DNA from: Paratinospora sagittata
Lineage: Eukaryota; Streptophyta; Magnoliopsida; Ranunculales; Menispermaceae
Assembly (NCBI GenBank): GCA_035771175.1
Contig: CM069593.1
Span: 15,122,408 to 15,186,407 of the forward strand
Reading direction: 5' to 3'
DNA length: 64,000 nucleotides
Under the pieces are notes generated by a model, which worked only from the letters and a program-made list of their open reading frames with translations, did no database searches and was not told the origin of the DNA. Positions 27,500-39,060 of this stretch are shown piece after piece. The position numbers and the translations under genes are program-made. How positions within the stretch are numbered: position 1 is the stretch's first letter; every line of letters starts with the position of its first letter.

Positions 27500-27753
27500 T
27501 CTACCCCAAGCTCTGACTGACCAATAGTTGGTCGGAGCCGAATTAATCTCAACCACATATTATTAGTTTGGAATTAATTGTGGGATCTTGGTAGTAACAT
27601 GTAGCTAAATGGCATCATTTCTTTCTTTTTGGTTTCTTAAGGTAGAATTACGAAAACTCCTAGATAATCGAAAATACTCTTGAAAGTTTCAGGGTATTAC
27701 ATCCTATTCCCCAGGCTCTTGACCAAACAATAGTTGGTCATGTTTGGCATGTG

Positions 27754-27960
27754 GTTTTTGCTATTTGATGTGTGTATAGCTCACATTGGGCCTACGACTA
27801 CGACTTTTGCTATTTGATACGTATATAGCTCACGTTGGGCCTAAGGCCTTTGCTATTTTGATACGTGAGACGTTGGGCCTACGACCTTTGTTATTTTGAT
27901 ACGTGTATAGCTCATGTGGGCCTACGACCTTTGCTATTTTGATAAGTGTATAGCTCACGA
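27754..27960. repeat. Minisatellite, about 43-base unit, five copies
   Basis: Tandem imperfect units each contain TTTGCTATTTTGATACGTGT, then ATAGCTCACG and TTGGGCCTACGACC. One unit is shortened (ATACGTGAGACGTTGGG). It lies in the 3' untranslated internal part of the gypsy-type element. Confidence 0.85.
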
Positions 27961-28059
27961 TGGTGTAAAACACTTTGTTTGAAATCTTGTGATCGTGTCA
28001 ATGGATCATACATTGTTGGACCTTATTTAAGTCTTAGTTATACTAGTCCAGAATACATC

Positions 28060-30301
28060 ACATCATAGAAGGAACGTGACCTCTGATCTCTAAAGGTCTG
28101 TCATGTCCATATCTATTTGGTCATTCTGTCGTATTGTGCCTCTGTCGGCTGCTGGTTGCACTTTTCCCTTTCAAAGAGCTAGGGCATAACATTCTCTTGA
28201 CTCTTTTTGGTCGCCTCTCACAATCCCAATTCCTTTTCCTGTGGGAAACTTCATGGTCAAGTGATATGTCGAAGTGATTGCCTTCAGGGCATTGAGAGTT
28301 GGACGCCCAATGATCCCATTAAAGACAAATGGGCAGTCCACAACTAGGAAGTTGGTCATGACCGTGGATTAGAATGGGAAGTCTCATGCAATCAGTGGCA
28401 AGATTATCATGCCGTCAGGGTTGACAGAATAGTCGGTAAACCCGATCAGGGGAGTTATGGACGGCTGCAAGCAAGAATCGCGTACGTTCATATGCTTGAA
28501 GGTTGAGCTGAACAGGATGTCCGTTAAACTTCCTCCGTCGATTAGCAGTCTGTAAACCTTGTGGTTTGCAATGTCCAAGGTCACAACTAAGGCATCCATG
28601 TGTGGGAAATGGAGTCTGTGGGCATTCTCGTCGGTGAATGTAATGATGTGTGGATCTCCTCGAGGTTTCTTCCTTATGCCGAAAGTGAAATGTGAATCAG
28701 TTGGAGGGTTCCATGCTTCACGAATATACGTGTTCCTTACTTTGTTCAAATCGCCTCCTAAAAATGAACCTCATACTATGGTTTGTATTTCTGCAATCGT
28801 CCGTGGTAGTTGAGGGGGCATGTTTCTGTTTGTCGTGGGGTTGGCCTCGTTGGCCGCATATTCTCTTAATTCCCCTCGATTGATCAAGTCTTCAATTTGA
28901 TCCTTTAAGTCATAGCAGTTGGCGGTGTTGTGCCCATGGTCACGGTGGTACCTACAGTATTTTGTTCGGTCCTTCTGCTTTGCGTCCGTTCTCATAAGGC
29001 GTGGAGGCTGTATGAGGTTTCGTCGCTCTGCCTTGATTAGGACCTGTTCCATGGGAACGGTGAGCGAGGTGTATGTGAGCCTAGCCCGCTGGGGCTAGAG
29101 TTCTCCCTGTGGGTGCATAATGTTTACTGGGTTTTTTCATTTTTTCCTTTTCTTTGAGGGTGCCCCGTCTTTTGTTTAGACATCCCTCGCTGCCTTCATC
29201 TCTTTCGCGTTCATGTAATTCCTTGCTCGGATGAGCAATTCTTTGTAACTTTTGGCTGAGCTCTTGGCTAGAGACCACCATAACCTGTTTGCTTGGAGTC
29301 CATCCATTATAGCGGTCAGTACTACATCGTCTGAATATCCCTCGACCTGGAATGCCTCATGTGAAGCTCGCTACATATTCCTTAAGGGGCTCGTCTTTCC
29401 CTTGCTTGATCGACAGAAGGTGTGTGAAGCCCCACAAATTGGCTGACGAACGATCGTCCCAACTGGTCGAAAGAATGGATTGACCTAGGTTGTAGCCTTT
29501 GAAACCAGCTCAAGGCGCTGGTCAATATGTGTTGGAAAGCCAGGTAGACGGTTTGATCGGTTGCCCTATACAGCTTCATCCATGACTTATACTTTGTCAA
29601 GTGATTGACCAGATCCTTTTTTCCGTTGTACAAGTCCTTTTATGGGATCTTAATTCTGTCGGGTAGGTGAGCATTCTGGATCTCGTCTACAAAGGGCAAC
29701 TCAACTTCCCTTAGAATCACGTCCACATACGATCGGGCTCTTGATCCCTCCACGACTTGGACAGTTAGGGGATGATCCCCTGTCTTCAAGGTCGTGGCTT
29801 TCAGTGGGCGGGCAGTGCTTGTGGCCCCTGCATTTAGTAGCCCCCTCTGTACGTTAACCAAGGTCGAAATCTGCTCTTGAATATAACGTAGTCGATCTTC
29901 TATGTCATTGGGAGGAAACTCTTTGTTGCTCGACTTTTGAATGTGGGAGGCAAACCTTTGTTCCATTCTTTTGGAGCGTGGATGGCTTTTTTCCTTCTGC
30001 TCCGTTGGGCGCTTGGCTGGCTCTGCAACACTTTCGCCTCAACGCTTGTCCCCAAACACTGAGGGTTCATTCCTCGCAGGCGTGGCGCGATGGGCTTGTT
30101 CAATTCACTCTAAGATCCCTGCCATTCTGTTGATGTTCTCGACCACCGTCTCGATCCTTCGATCCATACTCCCCAGTCAAAGTTGGGTAGCCTAATATCT
30201 TGTGGCAACATGGGGGTTAAGGCAGGGCCTCCATCGTCGAATTTGGCGAACCGACTCTTGGTTTGCAAGCTCTTCTTGATGAGGTTCGGTGTTGATATCA
30301 C
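28060..30301 (-). pseudogene. gag-protease polyprotein remnant (Ty3/gypsy)
   Basis: Read from high to low coordinates: a short N-terminal part; a retrotransposon gag domain (29633-29382, KDLVNHLTKYKSWM ... TSALSWFQRL ... FDQLGRSFVSQF); a zinc-knuckle-like KYCRYHRDHGHNTANC followed by LKDQIEDLI (29052-28771); and a retroviral-type aspartic protease region (28749-28384) with LIDGGSLTDILF. A conserved downstream [13 protein letters not shown] block follows (28359-28171). The protease has DGG where DTG or DSG is usual in retroviral enzymes, though related plant elements vary here. Stops and frameshifts separate the parts, so no full polyprotein is made. Confidence 0.85.
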
Positions 30302-30335
30302 TCATTTTCTTCGGGCAACAGATTTATATGTCGAT

Positions 30336-30354
30336 TCCCACAGATGACGCCAAA
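30336..30354 (-). other. Primer-binding-site position of the gypsy-type element
   Basis: Directly next to the inner end of the right LTR. On the element's strand it reads TTTGGCGTCATCTGTGGGA, like the TTGGCGCCGTCTGTGGG motif common in plant gypsy elements. The priming tRNA was not assigned. Confidence 0.6.
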
Positions 30355-31376
30355 TGTTGATGCAAGATTTGACCAACACCAAAAAGTAATGAAATGGAGG
30401 AGACGAGTTGAGCTGGAACTTGCCAAGTTGTTTATTGACCTGTTGTATCTTTGTCTGTGTGCCTCATTTGGAATTCTAGTATTATCTTTACAGAGTGAAC
30501 AATTTTCAATAAAATCAACCAGACCAGTCTCTAGGCTGAGAGGTGGGGTCACAATGAACCTGCTTAAATACCAAGTCTTCTAGAGCAGCAAACTGCCTCT
30601 ATTTAAAATTACTAAGGACAAGACTGAATTTGGTTAATTAGATCAATTGTTGGTTCAACAGAGTAACAGTATAATATATTGATACACGCATGAATAGTAA
30701 TATATGTGAATAGTACTATACGTGAATAATATCTTATCTCAAGAAAAACTTTTCTGATGTGAAAATCAGTCAGGGCCACATCCACAAAGCATACTAAGAG
30801 TTTCAAGAGAACCTCTAATACCACTTATTGAGGAATGTACAACATACATAACATTATAATAATAAATAATAATATGAGAACAACTGTAAAAAAGTTAGAG
30901 GCACCAAGATCTTACGTGGTAAAATCCTCGTTTGAGGAAAACATCCACAGGCAAGTTGTAGGAACTTTACTATAAATAATAATTTACAATTCTCTTTAAA
31001 CTAAAAAATAATGAAGAATGAGAAGAAGAGCTTACAAATGCACTTAAACTTGTACAATTTGCTTGATGCCCTACTTGATCCTTAAACCTCCCATATGGAG
31101 AGGTATTTATGCTAAATTGGACACAATCCTCACTATAATTAAATATTAACAAATAAATCTTGACCATCCACATGTAATGCAACTTGTCAACTTGCCAATT
31201 CACCTAATTTTGAAATATTCCAAATAATGGGCTTAAATTTAATTTTGGGCCTTGTCTTAAATTTAATTTTGGGCCTTGTCTTGAACTTGATCACGAATTT
31301 ATTTTTGGTTCAACTTATGAATTCAACATATTTATTTTGGGTTTGATTATCAATTTACTATATTTTTGGTCCAACA
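30355..31376 (-). repeat. LTR (5' LTR of the gypsy-type element)
   Basis: Starts TGTTGATGCAAG and ends GGTCCAACA on the plus strand, giving the usual TG...CA termini. Its length is about 1022 bases. It is similar throughout to the left LTR but with many substitutions, which indicates an old insertion. Confidence 0.85.
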
Positions 31377-32028
31377 TTTAGTCCAATATTTTTACTCCAA
31401 CAATACATATACTATATACAAGCTTTCAAAAAAAAATACTATATACATACATATACGTCAATGTAGATCCGTTATTAAGATCAAGTGTTGTTGAGAAGTT
31501 CATACTTTAATTGGTTTTTTTTTTAAACAATTTCTAGAGGTGTTTTTATTATTTGGCAATTGGATCTACAAAGCAATTTACCTTACGGTTATAGATTACT
31601 CGACATGGACAAGAATATCTGTACCCACAGATCTTTCAAGTCTACCGTAACTTTAAATAGGAATATACATCAGGTGGTGTGAATTTTATCACGAAATCTA
31701 CAGAGAAAAAAAAAAAAAAAAAAAAAAAAAGACGAAGACTTGATCAATAATTTTGCGCCTTTAGTACATAATTATATTTGACAACAAATTATTTGGGTGA
31801 CAGACTGACATGTATAACAAACATGTCAAATGTAAGATAGGTGATGGGGGCAATCACCTATCTTACAATTCCAAGTTGCTTCAGGTAACATAATCTTTCC
31901 TGAATTGGCATTTTATTGAAAAATACACCCTTTTGCCACACAATGATGGCCTACTAAATTGTTACAAATTCAAATGTGAGAGAGAGGGGGGAAGTACTAG
32001 TAAAAAGGGAAAATGAATGAAACTGACG
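31377..32028. other. Intergenic, LTR element to PXN 3' end
   Basis: AT-rich, with an A-run at about 31706-31730. The right part probably includes the PXN 3' UTR. Nothing else was recognised. Confidence 0.6.
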
Positions 32029-35000
32029 TCAAGGTGGTTTTCTCACCTTATTAACTAAGGTGATGTCCTGTCTCACCAGCAATCTAGCTCCCTTGACGAG
32101 TTCTTCCTTCACCATAAACAACACAGCAGCAGCAAACACACTCTGTACGATTTTTGTGCTCATTCCTTTGTAAAAGCCTGAAACCCCTTCATGGCGGATC
32201 ATCTTTATAACCGCATCAAGTGTACCTGCAGTAATGAAAGGTTGTATCAAAACTCAATCATAAACCATAGTAACGAGTGGTGAATCAAGTCCAAAGGTAG
32301 ATAAAGACAGTTTTTTTGGCTAATAGTGATATCATCTTTCATGTTATGTGGTTTGATTCCATGGTTTGATTAAATTTAGTTTGACCATCTACACATGGGT
32401 TCACCTGATCTGTTCAGGACTAAGCTTGCTGGATGTATCGCAAGTTGAACTCAATGAGTAGCGAGTTCATACAAATCTCTTACACCAAGAATATGAGGCT
32501 GTGGGGTATATCTAGTTCATCTCAAGGATGCAGCAAAAGGTGACTAGATTTCTATAGTGATATTATAGCAGAAAAGATTAGTGAACATTTCAAACCTTTG
32601 TAGTGAAGCTTTTTGTCTCCGCCACTTTCCTGTTTTGCTTGGAGCCGTGACTGCAGCAGCAATGAACTTAATGATTGAGAAACAAAAGGAAGATGGAATA
32701 ACAAAATAGATCAAATGAAAACTACGCACTAAACAACATGGAATAGTCCAGGTATATCTGTATGCGCAATATTCTATCAGCTAAATCCGAGCAGGACAGC
32801 AACATTTGGCAGGGTGGAATAGAAATGGCTGCAGTTGAATTTGTGGAAAAGAAAGAAAGGGGAGGTGAAAAAAAAAGGAACATCTAAAGTTTATCAAAAC
32901 AAGAATAACATACAAAAGTGAGTAAATATGAAGGAAGGTCAAATAAAAGGCTTCCCCAGTCATCTTGCCAGGTAAATTGTAGGGCAGAAGCACATATGAC
33001 ATATGAGCCGTGAGCTGCACTTCTTCCATTAAAGAAAATGGATCATAGCTCAAGTTTCTCAAAATTTAACAGTTTATAACTATACAAGATCAGCAAGTCT
33101 TAAACACTGACTCAAATCAAGCCTTTGAGAATTGACTGATTATTAGACGAGCATGGTAACACAAATCAGTTTCAGTTACCTTCACAACTAGAAGAGGATA
33201 TGTCACAACGGTAGCTCCAAGTTTAGCCACAGCTCCAAGAAGAAAAACCTAGTCATGTTATTGAACTATGAGTGCTTTGGTGAGGGATGGCATAGCTTAT
33301 ACAATGGACTTTGGTCCAAGCAGAATTACCTCCAAAGCAGTCACCCCATTGTTTCCTTCCTTTCTTGTGGCACGTCTCGCCTTCAGCTTCTTCAACAACG
33401 TTTCATACAACATAAACTGTATGGAGGGGTTGCTAACCTGTGAACAAAAGATAGAAACTTGAGTATTCTAGCTGCTTTATATTCTAAAAGTTTATTCTTA
33501 CTCACCATGATAAGTGTTGGAAATACGCCTTTCCAGAAACCCAAAACTCCAGCTTCGTCATAGACCTCTTGAACCTGCATATAGTTTAGTCACCAAGTCA
33601 AAAAAACAGAGTCCATCGATTCAATAATATCACGAGGAAGAATGAGAAAGTCAGGAAAAGGATGTAATAACATACTGTGGCTTTACATAGGATGCAAATA
33701 AGTAAATAATGCACCTTATTTAGGTAACTAACACCCTTACTTTGTATCCCAAGAAAATGGCACAAAAATCAACATGAGTAGAAAATGTCAATACAATACA
33801 CATTCATCTATGGCAGATTATGCCTAGAACAACTAGTTGCTTAGTAGGTTAAAATTTAAATTTTGACTAGAAATTGTAGAAAGAGTCTAGAAAAGAAGAA
33901 ATGAGGAAAAAACAATTTTGGGTATAATAATGAGAATTTTGGAAAACAGGTGTATCTGGGTTTATCATCTTACATAATACCATATATTTTGTACCTAAAT
34001 GTAACTATGCACCAATAAATCCTAGAAATGGATAACATGGTTTATCCTAGGGAATCAATTCTAAGTCCCAGTGTTATCAAAGTGTGCGCCTTAGTGCGCC
34101 TTAGGCATGCCTTGAGACGGGGCGCTCCTATTGCGCCTCAATACTTGACATGCAGGGCGCTTTAACTCAGGCCTGCACCTTAGTGCACCTTCATGCGCCT
34201 CACTTTCTTGCTCCTCATTTAAAAAAAAAAAAAATTAATCAGGAAATAAAATTGTATTATATACTTTTTTCTCTCTTCTTGTAGTAAATATACACGATAA
34301 ACAATATAAAACATAAAACATTAAAGGAAACTTATGTTTCGGTTTTATAACAACAATAAGATGTTGTTACAAAAGCGTTATAATTGCTACTTGTTCTTCC
34401 TTGCTATTGTGTTTCTTTCTTCAATTAAGTTTTAAATATCAAAAGAAATAAACATAATATTAAGAACAACTATTAAATAGAAACATTAGTGCTATTATGA
34501 ACATTATTATGTATGATAAAACTTTTATTGATTTTTATCTATTTTGAGTTCTTTTATAAAAAATTAATATATAATTAAGTTTTTTTTTAGAATTTTGTGC
34601 CTTACTTTACTTAGGCCGCCTTGTGCCTTTGGCTAAAGGGCCCCTCATTGCCTTTAGTGCGCCTTGCGCTTTTAATTACCTTGTTCTAAGAAAAGTTTGA
34701 ACACTATACATTCCTACGATGCCAGAATGTAATCACATCTATGAATGGTTCACACCATTACTAGGTTGTGTGCAAATGCTTGTACGTACTGCATGGCTAG
34801 TTTCATAGGGAGGAGGCTCAATTGCAGCAATATCTGGCGTAATTGGCAGATTCTTCTGAGGTTTGGTGTTTGTTGACGCCTTTTTGTGAGTCTGCAAGGT
34901 TAAAAAGGGGAAAAAAAATTAAAACACAACACATCAAGCACAGAACAAATTAATGTAGAAAGGTAATGTCAAACATTTTTTTTTTCCTTTTTGTCATAGT

Positions 35001-37170
35001 CGTACATAATACATATTACTTTCCAAACAGGAAAAATAAAACCCCGTAAGACTATTGCTTCTGGTGGTACCTCCAGAACCTAACCAAGTAAAGATGGTGA
35101 TTGCTTTATAACCCATGAAATATGGTTTTAACACAACCGCTGCAGTCAGAGGAGAACGCAGGTAGTTATATTAAACCAGCTGCTGATATTGAGTACCACA
35201 GCATATTCATCTTTTCAATGATTTTTTCATGTTCTCCTAACCTGACCACATGGTTTCTATCACACTTCACACTGTGTCATAGATCAGACACTACAGTGAC
35301 ATTAAATTGATGATAATTAAGATATCATTGAATGACTAGGACCTATACAACAAATATGTCATTCGGATTCCTGTCCCCTGTCCAAACTAGAATTTCCAAG
35401 ATCAGCAAGTCCAGTCCTTAATTTAATCATTTATATATGAATTGAAAGTTTTTCTCATTGCTTTATCAAATAGTTTGGCCCATAATTGAGTTGTTTTCAG
35501 TTATACAAAAAGTTGTAGACCACTAGAAGAGACATGTAAATGTCAACCACCTTTTACCTGCATACGTGTAACCACTACCCATATAGGATTAGTCAGCAGC
35601 ACGTTCACACACCTACAAAAAGCCAAGCCAAGTCTTCAGCAACATATGTATTAGTTACCAAAATGTTACAACATTGAATAACCAGTAATTAAAAGACCAC
35701 CTCAACAACCAGTACAACAATTATAATTAGCAGCAGTGTTTTCAAGGCGTCGTGCTAGGCAGGCAGTGGGGGTTTGTGCAAATATTAAAAAAATTTAGGG
35801 AAAGAGTCTCTCTAATTAAAAAAAAAAAGCTTTAAAAACAAAAACGCACCCCTTTCTACAGTAAACCCTCAAACATTTCTCTCCCTAAACCCATTCTTTC
35901 CATTTGCTTCGACCAAGAAATGTCGTCGAAATCTCCAGCGACCGTTGGCGACCCTCCAGTGATAAATATTTGAGTTTTGTACTTTTGAACCTTTTGGATA
36001 ATGTGTATTGTGGTATGATTAATGTTTTGAGAACATGATTTTAATTAATATGAAGTATTTTTGATCATTTTATAAAAAAATAATATTTATTATAGAATAC
36101 AGTTAGATATATATAATTCTATATATAAATTGTCCAAGGACCTGTAAATAATTAATTAATTATTTAGGGACCTATAAATATATATATTTTTTATCACCTA
36201 GGCTATGCCTCGCCTACAGGGCAAATCGCCTAGACATCACCTTGACTCCTTGAAAACATTGATTAGCAGCCAATCATTTTTTTTAGGCCATAGAGGATGT
36301 GTAATCTATCCATTGTGCACATAAGGTGATTAAACTCACTATTTGATGGAGATTAAAGGGGGAATGCCCAAATCCAACATTATTCCAATAAGAGGAACAA
36401 AATCTACCACATGCTTAAGGACTCCTTGAAAATTATATAGAATTAAAAGGTGCAAATAACAATATCCAATTTTTTTAACAACTATTTCATCTTAAGAAAA
36501 GAATGATCAAGAGTGATCCACTAAATGGTGGCCCAACAGGCTACTTTGCTACATGTCTAGGCACCACAAGTATGATGTAGTCATACAATTCTAGAATGGC
36601 AGCTTATACCAGATTTTCAAATGTTATTTGCAAATGATGGTAAAAACAAATCCTTGAAAATTCTGCAAATAAATCACCCGGATAATGCGGCTACCACTAG
36701 CGATGAGAACATCCCAACTGATCCATCTCCAACCCCTTTCTTCAATCGATTACGTGCAGTAGCCTCAGCTTTGTCCCTAAATATTTGATAGAAATAGTAG
36801 TAAACACCCTGTAATGAAAGATGAGCAAATGAGGAACTAAAAAATAAGAACATCATTTTCACACAAAAAGAAATGAAAAGAATAAGTGATCCGTGGGGGG
36901 CTGGGGGGTGGTTGAACATTGGAAACGATAAATCATAAGCTAAATATTTTCCACAATGATCTGCACCTGCATCTAAAATAGTTGTAACTCCACAAAAAGC
37001 ATTTTAGGAACAAAAATCCTGAAGTTGATGATCTACAGATGCAAGTTGGGTTCTACACATGGAAGTTGGAACAGAAAGTAAGGGAAAAAAAACAAGCTGG
37101 TTTGAAGTGAAATTTGACATGGAATAATCAAATGTGACTGATGCCAATTAATACAGAATATGAATAAATT

Positions 37171-37214
<44 letters not shown>

Positions 37215-38521
37215 TAACATAATTTATTTTATTAGGAGACTAGTTTCTTATTTTGTTAGGATTCTAATAAAATAAGAAACTAGTCTTCTAATAAAATAAA
37301 TTATACTAATTAATAATAATTATTATCATAATGATTATAATATTAATTTTTTTTCAATTTATATTCTGCATTACCTATTTACATATTCCAAAATAGGAAT
37401 GATCAATTGGTAATTATGCTTGATCCCCTTCTAGATTAGGATTTCCTTGAACTACCTTATCTTGCTTTTCTTCTCGCTTAATTTTTTTTTTCTTCCAATA
37501 ATTAAATGATCTTTCCTATCATATTGGAGAGCTTCCAGATGGGACTGTGTCTTAAAGAGCCCAATCTTTCATCTACACATAGCATTGGCACCTTTACCAA
37601 ATACATAAAAAAGAAAACCAAACAAGAGATCGATCTAACACGCTTCAGAAAGTTTGTACGCATAAACAAATCAGATCGCACACTCCTCCATGACCACTGG
37701 CCATCAGACTTAAACACTTCGTAGAATATTAGAAGAATTTTCTTCAAGATGGTTGCATATCACATAACACTTCAAAATGATACTAGAACAAAGTCAACAA
37801 ACATGAATTGTGCAACTTATAACTCAAAAACACTGCAGATATCCTAATCCTTACCCCTGAATAAGATCGCCCGACTAATTTTGATTCATACGCGCATAAT
37901 CATTTTAACATATTTCTTGAGAATTGAATCACTATTTTTATTTTTATTTTTTCTTTTTCGGTTGAAAAAATAATGCAAACTTTACTTCCAAAACTCCATC
38001 AAAATGAGAAAGATACTCCGAGAACCTTAAAAAACAATGACATTTTCCTTTCTTAACTTCCAAATAGAATACTAAAAGCGCGCCTACCTGAGATGCAGCA
38101 GTACCAACTAACGAAGGCGTTAGGCCTCCATATAACCGTTCCCATCCTTCTTGCTTCACAACCTGCCAAAAAAAAAAAACACCATGGAGCTCATTATAAA
38201 ATTTGAATTGTTTCAAGTAAACAGCTTGCAACTTGCCATAGAAAAAAAGAAAAGAAAAGAAAAGAACCTGACACATTTCTTCTATGGTTCCCAGTCTCCT
38301 CCTCCTCGTCTTCTTCGGATCCCTGTCCGTTTGTTGACGAGTGTTAACCTAAGATCCCAACCACAAATGAAAATATTAAAAATCAAGAAATCAACCAAGA
38401 AACTTAACAAAAAAAAAGCCCTAGAGATCTCTATAGTTACAGTTTGAAGTGGATATGTGATCAACTGAGCGATAATTCCTCCTCCAGCTCCAGCCAATCC
38501 ATTGATCAAAGCGTCTGACAT
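32029..38521 (-). CDS. PXN: Peroxisomal NAD carrier (mitochondrial carrier family)
   Basis: Member of the mitochondrial carrier family in the peroxisomal membrane that imports NAD (known also to move CoA and related adenine nucleotides). Eleven exons, in transcript order: 38521-38441, 38348-38268, 38162-38088, 36808-36678, 35612-35558, 34891-34790, 33574-33506, 33437-33330, 33248-33180, 32650-32596, 32225-32029. All are GT-AG and in frame, 340 residues. Three repeats carry the carrier signature: TYPLQTVNTR near residue 22, TNPIWVVVTRMQ near 130, and TYPLLVVKSRLQ near 250. The N-terminus MSDALINGLAGAGGG matches plant PXN as remembered. The hydrophilic loop around residues 140-175 is variable in the family. 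The C-terminus runs to ...NKVRKPP, slightly longer than the Arabidopsis protein. Introns contain two MITEs and a foldback, none touching an exon. Confidence 0.95.
34067..34683. mobile_element. Probable hAT-type MITE in a PXN intron
   Basis: A 617-base block rich in GCGCCTTAG-type motifs at both ends. It is flanked by TTCTAAGT (34059-34066) and TTCTAAGA (34684-34691), 7 of 8 identical. The ends are only loosely inverted (CAGTGTTATCAAA against CAAGGTAATTAAA). It lies between the exons at 34790 and 33574. It has no coding capacity. Confidence 0.6.
35734..36261. mobile_element. hAT-type MITE in a PXN intron, perfect 8-base duplication
   Basis: Terminal inverted repeats CAGTGTTTTCAAGGCGTC and, on the complement of the right end, CAATGTTTTCAAGGAGTC (16 of 18 identical). 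Both flanks carry the identical 8-base ATTAGCAG (35726-35733 and 36262-36269). It is 528 bases, non-coding, between the exons at 36678 and 35612. Confidence 0.9.
37149..37373. repeat. Long inverted repeat with ATT microsatellite in a PXN intron
   Basis: Outer arms TAATACAGAATATGAATAAA and the complement TAATGCAGAATATAAATTG, an (ATT)n run at 37172-37214, and an inner pair of roughly 40-base arms (about 37217-37259 against 37258-37310, both carrying GAAACTAGTCT-type sequence) that are nearly perfect. The RNA or DNA could fold into one long hairpin. It is probably a foldback MITE. Confidence 0.75.
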
Positions 38522-39060
38522 CTTCTTCTAGATCGTCTAAAACCGGATCCAGAAGATCTGTTCAACACAACGCTCAATTTTTCGATCAAATTCGAAACAA
38601 AAACAATCGCGCGATTAAAAGAGGAATTACAAAAAAAAAAAAAAAGTGCGAATGAATATCTCTAAGTTTGGCTTTAAGCGAAACCGATTTCAAGTCGTTC
38701 GCTTTCAGAGTCCGATGTCTTCGTTTCGGTCTCCGCTCTTCCGTTTACGAAATACGAAACGCGAAAGCAAGCGGCTTCTTCCTATCAAAATGACCAAATC
38801 GCCCCTACAAAATGGCTTAAAATAGCGATAATACCCTTTCTGATATTTCAATGAAAATGCCATATCTCTAGCTGAGACGTGACGAAATACGGTTTTTCGG
38901 CCAGAGAGCCATCTCTCATCTTTCGAACTGCTGAATGAACCGATCGCAAGCACAGCGCACGTGAAACATACAGTGTGCGGCGAGGGGGAACCCTTGTTGA
39001 AAGAAACGGGTTCCCATTAGCAGGGAAATTAACGGCAGGCAAGAGCACGATTAATTGTTT
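38522..39060 (-). promoter_or_regulatory. PXN: PXN 5' UTR and promoter region
   Basis: Sequence upstream of the PXN start codon. It is less AT-rich than its surroundings, especially 38850-39050. No single element could be fixed. Confidence 0.4.

Larger units (their letters stand above)
26455..31376 (-). mobile_element. Ty3/gypsy-derived LTR element lacking pol
   Basis: Two long direct repeats (26455-27499 and 30355-31376) flank 2.85 kb carrying gag and protease remnants on the minus strand. The element therefore runs right to left. A primer-binding-site position adjoins the right LTR, and a purine-rich tract (complement of 27500-27513) adjoins the left one. There is no reverse transcriptase, RNase H or integrase, so it is a non-autonomous deletion derivative of about 4.9 kb. 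No target-site duplication was found because the outer left end is degraded. Confidence 0.85.

Noticed and set aside
27754..27960. CRISPR-like array
   Set aside because: Units are contiguous tandem copies without unique spacers, in a plant retroelement.
32781..33062. Minus-strand 93-codon frame in a PXN intron
   Set aside because: No carrier motif, and it interrupts the continuous PXN reading between exons 9 and 10.
33255..33462. Plus-strand open frames within PXN
   Set aside because: They are antisense shadows of PXN exons 8 and 9 on the minus strand.
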